A stretch of 64,000 nucleotides of DNA. It comes from PALSA-1316 sp964499365. GTDB taxonomy: Bacteria > Nitrospirota > Thermodesulfovibrionia > Thermodesulfovibrionales > UBA6898. Shown here one piece after another: positions 32,201-40,830 of the stretch (position 1 is its first letter; each line of letters opens with the position of its first letter). The notes under the pieces were generated by a model. The model was not told the origin of the DNA, did not search any database, and saw nothing but the letters and a program-made list of their open reading frames with translations. The stretch covers positions 1 to 64,000 of the forward strand of contig CAZCKU010000013.1 in assembly GCA_964499365.1 (NCBI GenBank), given 5' to 3'. The translations under genes were made by a program, and so were the position numbers.

Positions 32201-34421
32201 TTCTCGAATTACTGTCCACCTTCGTAAAGCGGCCTCCGATGACATAGGAAGTGTCGGCGACAGCAGCTGCATAGACCGTATCATTGACAACCGGCTTGAA
32301 CGTCACGTCAAGGCTCCAGATGCCGCCGCCGTCAGCGGTCAATTTGGCAACATGGTCGCGCACATTCCCGTTGCCTATCGAAGTAAAGGCACCGGCGATC
32401 ACCATTTCAGTATTGCTCCTGACCGCCAGGGCATAAACAATATTGTCTGCACTGAGGCTGAAGTTGGCATCCAGCGCTCCGGCAGCACTCAACTTTGCTA
32501 TACGGTTCCGGACTGGCGGAGAAGCCCCCGCACCGACGGTCGTAAAGGCACCACCGATCACCATGCTTCCGTTCGGCAGGAGGCCTATCGCGTGCACCAC
32601 GTCGTTCACATTCGGGTCAAAGGCAGAATCAACAATTTGATAAACCGGATCGCTATACGTCGGGTCAATGCGGGCAAGGTGATTTCTCGCCACGCCCCGG
32701 ACGGTATGAAACATGCCTCCGATCAGTATACGGCCATCGCCTTCTATGGCCATCGTCCTGACGGGATTATCGGGATCCGGCCAAAAAGTCAGATCGAGTG
32801 CTCCGTTGGCCGCTTTAATACGGGCCATATAATTCTGAGACAACCCGTTCACATTCAGAAACAGGCCCCCGACCAGCAAATCGTCAACCGACTCGACCGC
32901 CACGGTGTAGACTGCATTATCAGTTGCAGCGTCCAGACTCGCGTCATAGCTTCCGTTCGAATTAATCCGTGCAATATTCGCCGCAGCATTACCGCCCACC
33001 GCAGAAAACGAGCCGCCGGCTATTATCTTGTCGTCAGCCTGGAGCGCCAGGGCGTAGACAGTTCCGGTGATATTCGGATTGAAGGTCTCGTCAATATTCC
33101 CTGTCGCATCAAAGCGCGCCAGGCCGTTTCTCGATACGCCGCCGATCGCCGTAAAATCGCCCCCCACAATTACTGTTCCATCCGCAGGATGTACCGCCAC
33201 GGCATACACAGTACCGCCCCCCGTCACATTCAGATCAAAATCAATCTCAAGGGCACCGTTGAGATAGAGACGTGAAAGGTTATTGCGCACCGTCCCGTTC
33301 AATCTGCCATAATTGCCGGCAACAAGAATCTTGCCGTCGGCCTGCTGCGCTATCGCATAGACTGTTGTAGAGGGGACACCATCAGAAACAGCCGGGGCAA
33401 AGCCTGCATCGACAGTTCCGGCGGAATCATTGATCACCCTGGCAATGCGGTTTCTCACCGGGTTTCCTGCCTGGATAAAACCGGTGAACCCGCCACCGAC
33501 GAGGAGATTCCCGTCAGCCTGTAAGAGCACCGAATCAACAAAGCCATTTGGTTCCGGCATGAACCCGGTCCTCAGGACTCCGTCAAAACTGGTACGCGCG
33601 AGGTTATGGACCGTATCAAAACCCTGAGTCAGGGTGAAGGAACCTCCGATAAGGATGTCGCCGTCAGGATGAATCCTGAGGGAGTATATCTCGTCAGCTA
33701 TGCCGAATGAAAATGCCGGCGCCGCAAACCCGTCAGCCTGAAGACTTCCATCGGCCTTGATCCGCGCGATCCTGCTGCGGACACCCCCCCCGACATGGGT
33801 AAAGCTCCCGCCGGCCACGATCGTGCCGTCAACCTGAAGGTCTATCGCATAGACCGTGCCGCCCGTCACATCGGGATTAAAAGTCGTATCGAGGACCCAC
33901 GGGGTGGCCTTGTTCAGCCGGGCGAGATGATTTCTGGGGGTGCCGCCGATATCGGTAAACGTCCCTCCGATAAGGACATTCCCGTTCGCCTCAACAGCGA
34001 TCGCAACGACATCGCCGTTCGTAACGGATATCGTGAAACCGGTATGTGCGGTCCCATCCGAATTCAGCAACGCCACACGGCTGCGTGATGCACCGCCGAT
34101 GTTAGAAAACAGTCCCCCGACAAGGATCGTCCCGTCCGGCTGGGCTACGAGTACCTCTACAGAATTGTTGGCATTCGGATTAAACGCGGTGTCGAGCGAA
34201 CCGTCGGTGTTAAGCCGCGCAATCCGGTTGCGCGCAACACCGCCAACCTGGGTAAAATCACCGCCGATCAGCAGCTTTCCGTCTGCCTGTACCGCCACAG
34301 CAACGATCGTCCCATTGACATTCGGATTAAAACCGTCCAACGCTGTTATCGCGGCCTGCACCGGCAGCACCGATCCCACCAGAAACAGCAGAAAAAACAC
34401 CAGCAGATTCAATCGTTTCAT
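29241..34421 (-). CDS. Giant secreted delta-60 repeat protein with FN3, P-domain and PKD modules
   Basis: About 1726 residues from ATG 34421 (GAGG upstream), with a signal peptide (LLVFFLLFLVGSVLPVQA). By eye I count 21 delta-60 repeats of about 45-55 residues, each with an ADGKIVIGGxFT core, RNxIARL and DGTLDTxFxP. Then come a fibronectin-III-like domain (VTFEYGPTTSYG, TPATTYNYRVKGVN), a proprotein-convertase P-like domain (DDGSGNWILKITDTGGANN), a Gly/Cys-containing bacterial repeat (FDNWTGSCACTYLSCPTGVC), a PKD domain (PTAWLWDFGD) and a beta-helix-like end. It is probably a surface or extracellular beta-propeller-like adhesion or binding protein. There is no obvious C-terminal sorting signal. 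Single-gene unit. Confidence 0.88.
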   Translation of the reverse strand: MKRLNLLVFFLLFLVGSVLPVQAAITALDGFNPNVNGTIVAVAVQADGKLLIGGDFTQVGGVARNRIARLNTDGSLDTAFNPNANNSVEVLVAQPDGTILVGGLFSNIGGASRSRVALLNSDGTAHTGFTISVTNGDVVAIAVEANGNVLIGGTFTDIGGTPRNHLARLNKATPWVLDTTFNPDVTGGTVYAIDLQVDGTIVAGGSFTHVGGGVRSRIARIKADGSLQADGFAAPAFSFGIADEIYSLRIHPDGDILIGGSFTLTQGFDTVHNLARTSFDGVLRTGFMPEPNGFVDSVLLQADGNLLVGGGFTGFIQAGNPVRNRIARVINDSAGTVDAGFAPAVSDGVPSTTVYAIAQQADGKILVAGNYGRLNGTVRNNLSRLYLNGALEIDFDLNVTGGGTVYAVAVHPADGTVIVGGDFTAIGGVSRNGLARFDATGNIDETFNPNITGTVYALALQADDKIIAGGSFSAVGGNAAANIARINSNGSYDASLDAATDNAVYTVAVESVDDLLVGGLFLNVNGLSQNYMARIKAANGALDLTFWPDPDNPVRTMAIEGDGRILIGGMFHTVRGVARNHLARIDPTYSDPVYQIVDSAFDPNVNDVVHAIGLLPNGSMVIGGAFTTVGAGASPPVRNRIAKLSAAGALDANFSLSADNIVYALAVRSNTEMVIAGAFTSIGNGNVRDHVAKLTADGGGIWSLDVTFKPVVNDTVYAAAVADTSYVIGGRFTKVDSNSRTYAAMLGATGVLDPDFNKFSGRDVYAVALQPDGKIIIGGNFVRIGGENRNHIARINIDGTIDTAFNPDVDGIVRAIAVQADGKIVIGGMFTTVGGGATPNRNHLARLLADGTLDTYDPNVNGDVNAIAVQADGKIVIGGAFTTVGTGGTLATRNNVARLDGTTGEADGYDPNVNGDVNAIALQADGKIVIGGAFTTTGTGGTLKTRNRIARLDGTTGVADDFNPDMNGNVNAIALQSDGKIVAGGAFTTVGSTSPPTRNHIARVSSAGVLDGSFDPNVEGGDVNTITIQADGSIVIGGLFTSITGTGGAFPAVRNYIARVNSAGVFDTAFLPTVDGGIHAVALQQDGKIIIGGSFGFVGGLVRSNIARLINTDAALQSLTIPTSGSSITWNWGQASPEIGRVTFETSSDMTTWTAVPGTPARVSGDWQLTGITPPLPQNSNFYIRARGYRGDGQYNGSGSIIETVRLFHLATAPVVDALLGAGNISAYYAELRGTVTGGNTVVTFEYGPTTSYGTSVSASQSPLSGSSATTVSRFLIGLTPATTYNYRVKGVNAHYTVYSTPNTTFATTADPIGTTSVTVVSQSLDTPKTIPDNSFVESTITGINCASIHDLNVAVSADHPSLNELLVTLRNTTSAKEIELMNATACGSANMDLILDDDAVPANPVQTAGCGAAAPALDGVFVPKAGLSAFDNDDGSGNWILKITDTGGANNTGTLKNWGMIFTCVNKVTVTKTVPANPEAGDTATVTSSPAGINCGTGCLTAEAPFAPTSTVNLTAAGTGNWAFDNWTGSCACTYLSCPTGVCSLTMNANKASTAEFVKVADFATYNMPDNAVYFADLSVHNPTAWLWDFGDTPVNTSPLQNPTYIYQSAAPPFTVTLTVTVNAQQYSVQKLVTPQVCAETNLAKIAATYATLQAAYNAAGAGSEILVHASSVSEGFAFDTNTNNILITGGFDCDFVNNPSFTTLTWPMTVGGTGSVTVEGIIIQ
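31593..31852. repeat. Nearly identical tandem DNA units within the delta-60 gene
   Basis: The segments 31593-31693 and 31752-31852 are almost identical in DNA and lie 159 bases (53 codons) apart. They encode the repeats that contain NGDVNAIAVQADGKIVIGGA. The neighbouring repeats have diverged, so this pair looks like a recent duplication or gene-conversion product. Confidence 0.75.
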
Positions 34422-34590
34422 CCTTTTATCCTCACCATGTCTCCTGATTATTTGAATATCCTGCCCTGTTGAATAAGCATGATACATGCCCGGCACTCAT
34501 TCGCCGATACGGCGACTCAATGCTACTAAATGCAGTGCTCAGACCGATATACACTACTATATATATGAATTATTGTAGCATAAGGCCCCC

Positions 34591-34618
34591 TTTCCCGTAT
34601 CGTCAAGTTAAATATAAT
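34591..34618 (+). promoter_or_regulatory. Possible cydAB promoter
   Basis: TATAAT at 34613-34618 lies in an AT-rich stretch upstream of cydA, with a weak -35-like TTTCCC at 34591-34596 (16-base spacer). The rest of 34422-34691 is AT-rich spacer between two divergent genes. I see no riboswitch or FNR-type palindrome in it. Confidence 0.35.
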
Positions 34619-34691
34619 TAATCACATTGATTTCATGGCCGGATTTTGCCAAGATGTATGAGCATAATGCCCCATTCAGGGAGGAGAATGT

Positions 34692-36053
34692 ATGGATGTC
34701 CTGGAACTGAGCAGACTGCAGTTTGCCGTCACAAGTATGTTCCATTTCATCTTTGTCCCGCTTACGCTGGGCCTTTCGGTACTGGTCGCCTTTATGGAAA
34801 CCCGCTTTGTCCGCACCGGAGACCCCCAGTACCTCAGGATGACGAAATTCTGGGGGAAGCTCTTCCTGATCAACTTTGCCCTGGGTATCGTCACCGGCAT
34901 ACCCATGGAGTTCCAGTTCGGCATGAACTGGGCTGAATATTCACGATACGTCGGGGACATCTTCGGCGCACCTCTGGCGATTGAGGCCACCGTTGCTTTT
35001 TTTCTGGAGTCGACTTTTATCGGTCTCTGGATCTTCGGCTGGGACCGCGTTTCAAAAAAAGTCCACGCTCTATCGATCTGGCTCGTCGCACTCGCCACAA
35101 ACCTTTCCGCACTCTGGATCCTTCTCGCCAACGGCTGGATGCAGCATCCCGTCGGCTATGTCCTCAGGAATGGTCGGGCCGAAATGGTCGATTTCGGCGC
35201 ACTGCTGACAAATCCTTACGGTATTATCAAGTTTTTCCATACGCTCTTCTCCGGGTACGTCATCGCCGCCTTCTTTGTCATGGGTATTGCAGCCTGGCAC
35301 CTCCTCAGGAACAGCGAGACCGCGTTCTTCGCCCGTTCATTCCGGATCGCAGCACGGTTCGGCTTTGTCAGCGCACTTCTGGTCTTTGCGGCCGGAGATT
35401 TCCATGCTGTCGAGATCGCCAGGGTCCAGCCGGCAAAGTTCGCTGCCATGGAATCGGTATGGGAAACGCAGCGTGCCGCGCCGTATTATCTCCTTCAGGT
35501 GCCTGATGAAAAGAATGAGCGTAATGCCATTACCGCAGCCGGCATCCCCGGGATGCTGAGCCTGCTGGCGCATCATGAGGTAAATGCCGTGGTAACGGGC
35601 CTCAAGGAATTTCCACGGGAGGACAGGCCCCCGGTCCTCCCCACGTTCCTCGGCTTCAGGGGTATGGCGGCCCTCGGTATGCTGTTTGTGCTGCTTTCGT
35701 TTATCTCGGTCGTCCTGTCTCTGCACAACACGATCGCCGACCACCACCTCTTTCTCAGAATTATGCTTTATGCGCTGCCGTTGCCGTATATCGCCGGGCA
35801 GATGGGCTGGATCGTTGCCGAGGTCGGCAGGCAGCCCTGGCTTGTGTATGGGGTCTTCAGAACGTCTGCCGGCGTCTCGCTGTCTCTGACGCCGGTTGAT
35901 GTCTGGATATCACTGGCCGGCTTCACCCTCGTGTACGGGGTTCTCGCGGCTGTTGATCTATATCTGCTGATAACCACCGCCCGTAAAGGACCTGATCACC
36001 AGCCTGCAGTCATAATCAGCCCCGGGGCGACTGAGCAGGAGCACGGAGCATAG
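34692..36053 (+). CDS. cydA: Cytochrome bd oxidase subunit I
   Basis: A 453-residue quinol oxidase subunit. SRLQFAVTSMFHFIFVPLTL carries the conserved N-terminal His haem ligand, later helices carry GIPMEFQFGMNW and the Met/His ligands, and the quinol-binding loop ends ...PVLPTFLGFRGM. At 453 residues it has the short Q-loop form rather than the long E. coli-type. It reduces oxygen to water with high affinity and gives this probable anaerobe oxygen defence or microaerobic respiration. GGAGGAG lies just before the start. Confidence 0.95.
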   Translation: MDVLELSRLQFAVTSMFHFIFVPLTLGLSVLVAFMETRFVRTGDPQYLRMTKFWGKLFLINFALGIVTGIPMEFQFGMNWAEYSRYVGDIFGAPLAIEATVAFFLESTFIGLWIFGWDRVSKKVHALSIWLVALATNLSALWILLANGWMQHPVGYVLRNGRAEMVDFGALLTNPYGIIKFFHTLFSGYVIAAFFVMGIAAWHLLRNSETAFFARSFRIAARFGFVSALLVFAAGDFHAVEIARVQPAKFAAMESVWETQRAAPYYLLQVPDEKNERNAITAAGIPGMLSLLAHHEVNAVVTGLKEFPREDRPPVLPTFLGFRGMAALGMLFVLLSFISVVLSLHNTIADHHLFLRIMLYALPLPYIAGQMGWIVAEVGRQPWLVYGVFRTSAGVSLSLTPVDVWISLAGFTLVYGVLAAVDLYLLITTARKGPDHQPAVIISPGATEQEHGA

Positions 36054-36054
36054 C

Positions 36055-37068
36055 ATGGCACTGCAGACGGCATGGTTCGTTCTTTGGGGAATACTCTGGG
36101 CGGTCTACTTCATGCTCGATGGCTACGACTTTGGTGCGGGGATGCTGAACCCTTATCTCGGCAGGACCGACCATGAAAGACGGCTGATCGTCCGCGCCAT
36201 AGGGCCGGTCTGGAACGGCAATGAGGTCTGGCTCATAACTGCCGGCGGTGCCACCTTTGCGGCGTTTCCTGCTGCCTATGCACTCATGTTCAGCTCTCTC
36301 TACCTGCCGCTCCTTTTTATCCTCTTTGCGCTGATCTTCAGAGGGGCAGCCCTGGAGTTCAGAGGCAGGATCGCCATGCCGGTCTGGAAAAAGGCCTGCG
36401 ATGCTGCCCTCTTCCTTGGCAGCTGCATGCCTCCATTGCTCTTCGGGATTGCGTTCGGCAATATATTTCAGGGCCTTCCGATTGATGCCTCGGGCTATCA
36501 CGGCAATTTGCTGACGCTGCTGAACCCCTACGGCATTATCACCGGTGCGCTGCTTCTCCTCGCCTCTCTTGTTCATGGGGCGATATACCTTGCGATGAAG
36601 ACCGGCGGCGACCTCAGACGACGGGCGGCAGGAACCGCTTCAGCACTGTGGAGCGGCCTCCTGATCGTCACCACACTGTTTCTGCCGGCAACCCACGTCC
36701 AGACACAACTGTTCCTCAACTATCTGAACCATACCTCGCTGCTGATCATCCCGGTATTTGCACTCGTGGCACTTGTTGCAGCCCGGGTTTATCTCTCAAG
36801 AGAACTCTATGCCGAGGCCTTCATCGCATCGAGCCTGACGATCCTGACACTCGTCCTCTTCGGCTTTGGCGGGCTCTATCCGAATCTGATACCGTCAGCC
36901 ACTGACCCGCAATACAGTCTGACCATCCGCAATGCATCGTCAGGCAATTACACGCTTGGGATCATGACTGCGGTGGCTGCAATCTTCGTCCCTGTCGTCA
37001 TTGCGTATCAGGTATGGGTGCAGAAGATTTTCAGCGGTGTGATCGACGGCAAGGAGACTGAGTACTAA
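36055..37068 (+). CDS. cydB: Cytochrome bd oxidase subunit II
   Basis: A 337-residue membrane protein with the family opening WFVLWGILWAVYFMLDGYDF (GYDFGAGM motif) and about eight to nine helices. It starts one base after the cydA stop and forms the oxidase heterodimer with CydA. I see no small cydX-like gene directly after it; the next sequence is a terminator. Confidence 0.95.
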   Translation: MALQTAWFVLWGILWAVYFMLDGYDFGAGMLNPYLGRTDHERRLIVRAIGPVWNGNEVWLITAGGATFAAFPAAYALMFSSLYLPLLFILFALIFRGAALEFRGRIAMPVWKKACDAALFLGSCMPPLLFGIAFGNIFQGLPIDASGYHGNLLTLLNPYGIITGALLLLASLVHGAIYLAMKTGGDLRRRAAGTASALWSGLLIVTTLFLPATHVQTQLFLNYLNHTSLLIIPVFALVALVAARVYLSRELYAEAFIASSLTILTLVLFGFGGLYPNLIPSATDPQYSLTIRNASSGNYTLGIMTAVAAIFVPVVIAYQVWVQKIFSGVIDGKETEY

Positions 37069-37072
37069 AAAA

Positions 37073-37098
37073 CCCGGCCCTCAGGAGAGAGGGCCGGG
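37073..37098 (-). terminator. Intrinsic terminator shared by cydB and secG ends
   Basis: A 10-bp perfect stem CCCGGCCCTC / GAGGGCCGGG with a 6-base loop. On the minus strand it is followed by a run of T (complement of AAAAAA at 37067-37072), so it terminates secG. It also lies just after the cydB stop. Confidence 0.8.
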
Positions 37099-37120
37099 CC
37101 GTTACGAAAGGGATGAATGC

Positions 37121-37492
37121 TTAACGTGCGGGTGCTGCCGGGGTGGTCTGCTGGCCGGGCTGCGCTCCCTGGATAGGACCACTCGCACCGGGTGCCTGCG
37201 GGATATTCTTCTTCGGATCAACACTCTCGGACCTTGCCGGTCCCGAGGTTACAACCGAACTGCCCTTTGAAGTAACAACCGCCAGCATAAGCGAGGTCAG
37301 CATGAAGACGATCGCAGCCCCGGTCGTCAGTTTTCCAAGGACCGTTGCCGCGCCCCGCGCTCCGAACAGCGTCTGGCCGGACCCGCCGAAGGCAGCCCCC
37401 AGTTCTGCGCCTTTGCCGCTCTGGATCAGGACAATAAAGATCATGAAGAGACATACCATAACGTGCACGATCAAAATAAGTGTTGTAAGCAT
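37121..37492 (-). CDS. secG: Preprotein translocase subunit SecG
   Basis: A 123-residue protein with two membrane helices (about 3-22 and 52-72) and the SecG signature LIQSGKGAELGAAFGGSGQT between them, then a Pro/Ala/Gln-rich tail of about 45 residues. It assists SecYE in protein export. It overlaps the tpiA stop by one base and forms the common tpiA-secG pair. Confidence 0.95.
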   Translation of the reverse strand: MLTTLILIVHVMVCLFMIFIVLIQSGKGAELGAAFGGSGQTLFGARGAATVLGKLTTGAAIVFMLTSLMLAVVTSKGSSVVTSGPARSESVDPKKNIPQAPGASGPIQGAQPGQQTTPAAPAR

Positions 37493-38238
37493 CAGTTCTC
37501 CTTTTTAAATGAAACAATCTTGTAGAAACTCTCAGGCTTCAGGCTGGCGCCACCGACCAGTGCCCCATTGACATCCGTGCAGGCCATCAGACTGTCGACA
37601 TTTTCCGGGGTAACGCTTCCCCCGTAGAGGATTCTGAGCCCCCCCGCCTTGCCGCCATACAGTCCCGCAAGTATCTTTCTGATGAATGCATGAACCTCCT
37701 GCGCCTGTTCATTGGTTGCTGTCTTTCCGGTCCCAATCGCCCATATGGGCTCATATGCGACCACGAGACTGTCAGGGTGCACCTCGACCAGTCCCTGCTC
37801 CACTTCACGCTGTATCACCTCGAAGGTCTTGCCTGCCTCACGTTCTTCAAGAGATTCCCCGACGCAGAATATCACGCCAAGCCCCGCCTTCTGTGCAGCC
37901 CTGGCCTTCCTGTTGACAACTGAATCGTCCTCGTGAAAATACTGTCTCCGCTCCGAATGCCCGATGATCACGTGGCTGCAGCCGGCATCAAGCAGCATGC
38001 CAGGAGCAACCTCACCGGTATAGGCACCCTTCTCCTCCCAGAACATGTCCTGGGAGGACAGCACGACATTGCTTCCCTTCACCTCATCGTATGCAGCAGA
38101 CAACGCTGTAAACGGCGGGGCAATAACAATGTCAACATCAGAAATGCCCTTGACCATGGGGATAAAGCCCTTGAGAAATTCCCTCGTCTCGGCAATAGTC
38201 TTGTTCATCTTCCAGTTTGCAGCAATAAAATATTTCAT
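37492..38238 (-). CDS. tpiA: Triosephosphate isomerase
   Basis: A 248-residue TIM barrel. Visible are the catalytic lysine region (AANWKMNKT), electrophilic His (HVIIGHSERRQYF), catalytic Glu in VAYEPIWAIGTGKTA, and the phosphate-binding loop ILYGGSVTPEN. It interconverts dihydroxyacetone phosphate and glyceraldehyde 3-phosphate. First gene of the tpiA-secG pair; no pgk or gap lies upstream in this window. Confidence 0.96.
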   Translation of the reverse strand: MKYFIAANWKMNKTIAETREFLKGFIPMVKGISDVDIVIAPPFTALSAAYDEVKGSNVVLSSQDMFWEEKGAYTGEVAPGMLLDAGCSHVIIGHSERRQYFHEDDSVVNRKARAAQKAGLGVIFCVGESLEEREAGKTFEVIQREVEQGLVEVHPDSLVVAYEPIWAIGTGKTATNEQAQEVHAFIRKILAGLYGGKAGGLRILYGGSVTPENVDSLMACTDVNGALVGGASLKPESFYKIVSFKKEN

Positions 38239-38462
38239 AGCGAATAATGTAGCCTATAACCACATGATTAGTCAACATTCCGATGTCCTGCTGCTCTGGC
38301 GCAATTCTTGTTCATATCTGCATGAAACCTCAGTTGAACACCTCGATATCTCCGGGTCACGTCTGCCGGCAGTCAGGACTAACCGGCAATCGGGGTGTCC
38401 TGGGATGCGGCCATGAATCCTGGTGAGACGAATCTGGCATTCAGATTGCAAATGGACTACGT

Positions 38463-39548
38463 ATGAAGCAAAACAGAGTCAAAAAATTGATTCAATACGC
38501 TCGAATTGAGCTTGATCTGAGACTGAAGAAGATAGCCTACTTTGTCGTAAGGGGAAGAGACTATAAACTGTTGAATGAATATATTCTCAAGATCAACCGG
38601 CTCAAGGACATTGACGAGATCCTGTTTGAAGCCTCTAACTGCTTGAAAGATATACTTAATTATGAGCTTTTTGCCTTTGCATTTCGCAATTCGGAGGCAC
38701 TGGACATATGGGTCGATCCCCGCTACTATCAGGACAGCCTGTTTATTGATCAGATCAGGCTCGAAATGAACTGCCAGGAACTTGACACGAGAATGCATAC
38801 ATTTACCCTGCCCGTGCAGGGCAAGACGCCTGATCCGTTTTCACCTGCCTTCATCGGAGAAAACACTCTGTCATACGCCATAAACTTTGAAAATGACGCT
38901 GCCATGCTCTACATCCTTCCGGGAAGATCAGTCCTCAGTCATCAGAAGGAGATCATCGAGATGATGGTAAAGGTGCTCACGGTGGTACTGGACAATTACC
39001 TCAACCGGAAGCGTCTTGAGGAGACGGCAATGCTCGACCCGATGACTGAATGCTATAATCGGCGCATCCTCGATGACCTGCTGAACAGAGAGGTATCGAG
39101 GGCACAGCGCTATGGAGCAGAGCTCTCGGTCGTCATGCTCGACGTCGACCACTTCAAGACGATCAACGACACCCATGGTCACCTGGCAGGTGACTTCGTA
39201 CTCAGGGAACTCAGCAGAATTCTGAAAGCTGCCCTGAGAAAAAGCGACTATCTCATCCGCTATGGCGGCGAAGAGTTCATGATCATCCTCCCGGAAATAT
39301 CTCTCGAAAACACGCTCCTGGTATCGGAAAGGATCCGGCAGGCGATTTCTGACCACCTCATTGTTTTCAATAATCAGGGGCTGAGGATCACCGCGAGCTT
39401 CGGGATTTCCTCGTTCTGTGACCGCAAGTCAGCAGAGGATATGATCAGTGAGGCAGACGGGATGCTCTATTGCTCAAAGAAGAACGGGAGGAACAGGGTC
39501 TCGTTCGCCGAAGTGCAGCGGGAGGCTACTTCCCTGATGCAGGATTAA
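38463..39548 (+). CDS. Diguanylate cyclase with GAF-like sensor
   Basis: A 361-residue soluble protein. Residues 30-180 look like a GAF-type sensor (LKDIDEILFEASNCLKDIL). The C-terminal GGDEF domain has an intact active site (RYGGEEFMIILPE), the nucleotide/metal site MLDVDHFKTINDTHGHLAGD, and an inhibitory I-site RKSD five residues before the active site. It should make cyclic di-GMP with product feedback. It lies alone on its strand; its 3' end overlaps pth by 23 bases tail to tail. The 38239-38462 gap before it holds no feature I can name. Confidence 0.92.
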   Translation: MKQNRVKKLIQYARIELDLRLKKIAYFVVRGRDYKLLNEYILKINRLKDIDEILFEASNCLKDILNYELFAFAFRNSEALDIWVDPRYYQDSLFIDQIRLEMNCQELDTRMHTFTLPVQGKTPDPFSPAFIGENTLSYAINFENDAAMLYILPGRSVLSHQKEIIEMMVKVLTVVLDNYLNRKRLEETAMLDPMTECYNRRILDDLLNREVSRAQRYGAELSVVMLDVDHFKTINDTHGHLAGDFVLRELSRILKAALRKSDYLIRYGGEEFMIILPEISLENTLLVSERIRQAISDHLIVFNNQGLRITASFGISSFCDRKSAEDMISEADGMLYCSKKNGRNRVSFAEVQREATSLMQD

Positions 39549-40092
39549 AGGTATTCATCGCCTTGTCGGGGCCATACTTGATGATCGCTTCAACGGCATC
39601 CGCCGCGGTCACGATCACTTCTTTGATTCCGGGGAGCTCATCTTTTCTGAATTTCGAGAGGACATAATCTTCGGTCAGCAGCAGGGGGTCACGCCCTATG
39701 CCGATCTTGACCCTGATGAAGGCGTTGCTGCCGATATGCTGGATGATTGATTCCACACCGCGATGACCGCCTGAGGAACCCTTTTTTCTGATTTTGAGCC
39801 GGCCGCATTCGAGGTCCAGATCATCATGTATAACTATAATGTTTTCGTGTAATATATTGTTTTTGTTGAGTATTTCTCTAACAGCACTGCCGCTCCTGTT
39901 CATAAACGTCAACGGCTCCACGAAGATGACCCGCTCATCTCCGATGGAGCCGCTGCATATGTTATAGTCAGGCCTCGCACGAAATTCAAGGCCGAGGCGA
40001 CCGATGATCTCCTCAAGTACGAGGAACCCGATGTTATGCCGGGTCCAGGCGTATTTCCTGCCCGGATTACCGAGCCCGGCAACAAGCCACAA
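39526..40092 (-). CDS. pth: Peptidyl-tRNA hydrolase
   Basis: A 188-residue enzyme that recycles peptidyl-tRNA. The opening MWLVAGLGNPGRKYAWTRHN holds the catalytic His in TRHNIGF; further motifs are FVEPLTFMNRSG and VIHDDLDLECGRLKI, then KGSSGGHRGVESII. It starts 3 bases after the rplY stop, a classic prs-rplY-pth order. Confidence 0.96.
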   Translation of the reverse strand: MWLVAGLGNPGRKYAWTRHNIGFLVLEEIIGRLGLEFRARPDYNICSGSIGDERVIFVEPLTFMNRSGSAVREILNKNNILHENIIVIHDDLDLECGRLKIRKKGSSGGHRGVESIIQHIGSNAFIRVKIGIGRDPLLLTEDYVLSKFRKDELPGIKEVIVTAADAVEAIIKYGPDKAMNTFNPASGK

Positions 40093-40095
40093 AAA

Positions 40096-40761
40096 TTATT
40101 TCTCCTTCTTCTCCGCGCCTGCCTCTTCCTTCTTGCCCTTCTTGACAACCTCCGGCTCGGCAGCAGCAGCAGCCTCAGCACCCTCGGCAGTTGCAGCAGC
40201 CTCAGCGGCAGGGGCGACCACCGTGATAATAACGTCATGGGGATCGGTAATCAGTTTGATACCCTCACCCAGCTTAAGATCGCCGACGTGGAGGGACTGG
40301 CCAAGCTCATACTTTGATATGTCGACCTCTATCTTGCCGGGTATATTGTCAGGCAGACACTCTATCTCTATCTCCCTGAGCGCATGCTGCAGGATCCCCG
40401 CATCCCTCTTGACACCGATCGGCTCGCCGGTCGTCGAGACATGGACCGTTATCCGTACTTTTTCGGTAAGAGAAACCTCAAAGAAATCGGTATGGAGCAG
40501 CTCTCTCTTCAGCGGATCTACCTGAAAGTTCTTCAGGAGGGCCAGCTTCCTGTCCCCGTCCGTAAAGTTAAGGTCAACCATCACCTGCTCCCCTGCAACG
40601 GTGTTGATGAGCTTTGCGAGTTCCTTCCGGTTAAGCTTGATCGACTGCGCCCTGCCCTCTCTATACAGAACAGCCGGGACCATACCCGCCCTTCTCAGGG
40701 TGCGTGCCGCCCCTTTTCCGTGTTCTTCTCTCTTTTCAGCTGCCAGACTAACTTTTTCCAT
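40096..40761 (-). CDS. rplY: 50S ribosomal protein L25, CTC form
   Basis: A 221-residue long-form L25 (general stress protein CTC). The 5S rRNA-binding beta-barrel (residues 1-95: GKGAARTLRRAGMVPAVLY) is followed by the TL5-type C-terminal domain (VHVSTTGEPIGVKRDAGILQ) and an Ala/Glu/Lys tail (EGAEAAAAAEPEVVKKGKK). AGAGGAGG lies before ATG 40761. Confidence 0.95.
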   Translation of the reverse strand: MEKVSLAAEKREEHGKGAARTLRRAGMVPAVLYREGRAQSIKLNRKELAKLINTVAGEQVMVDLNFTDGDRKLALLKNFQVDPLKRELLHTDFFEVSLTEKVRITVHVSTTGEPIGVKRDAGILQHALREIEIECLPDNIPGKIEVDISKYELGQSLHVGDLKLGEGIKLITDPHDVIITVVAPAAEAAATAEGAEAAAAAEPEVVKKGKKEEAGAEKKEK

Positions 40762-40830
40762 GTTGCCTCCTCTTTATTCGTCTCGCCCTTCACAGGCTGG
40801 GACTTGCTCAGTATTCATTAAGCCAACGGC

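Noticed and set aside
38239..38462. Possible riboswitch or small RNA before the diguanylate cyclase
   Set aside because: I could not fit a known aptamer core such as GEMM, and no terminator-like stem was found.
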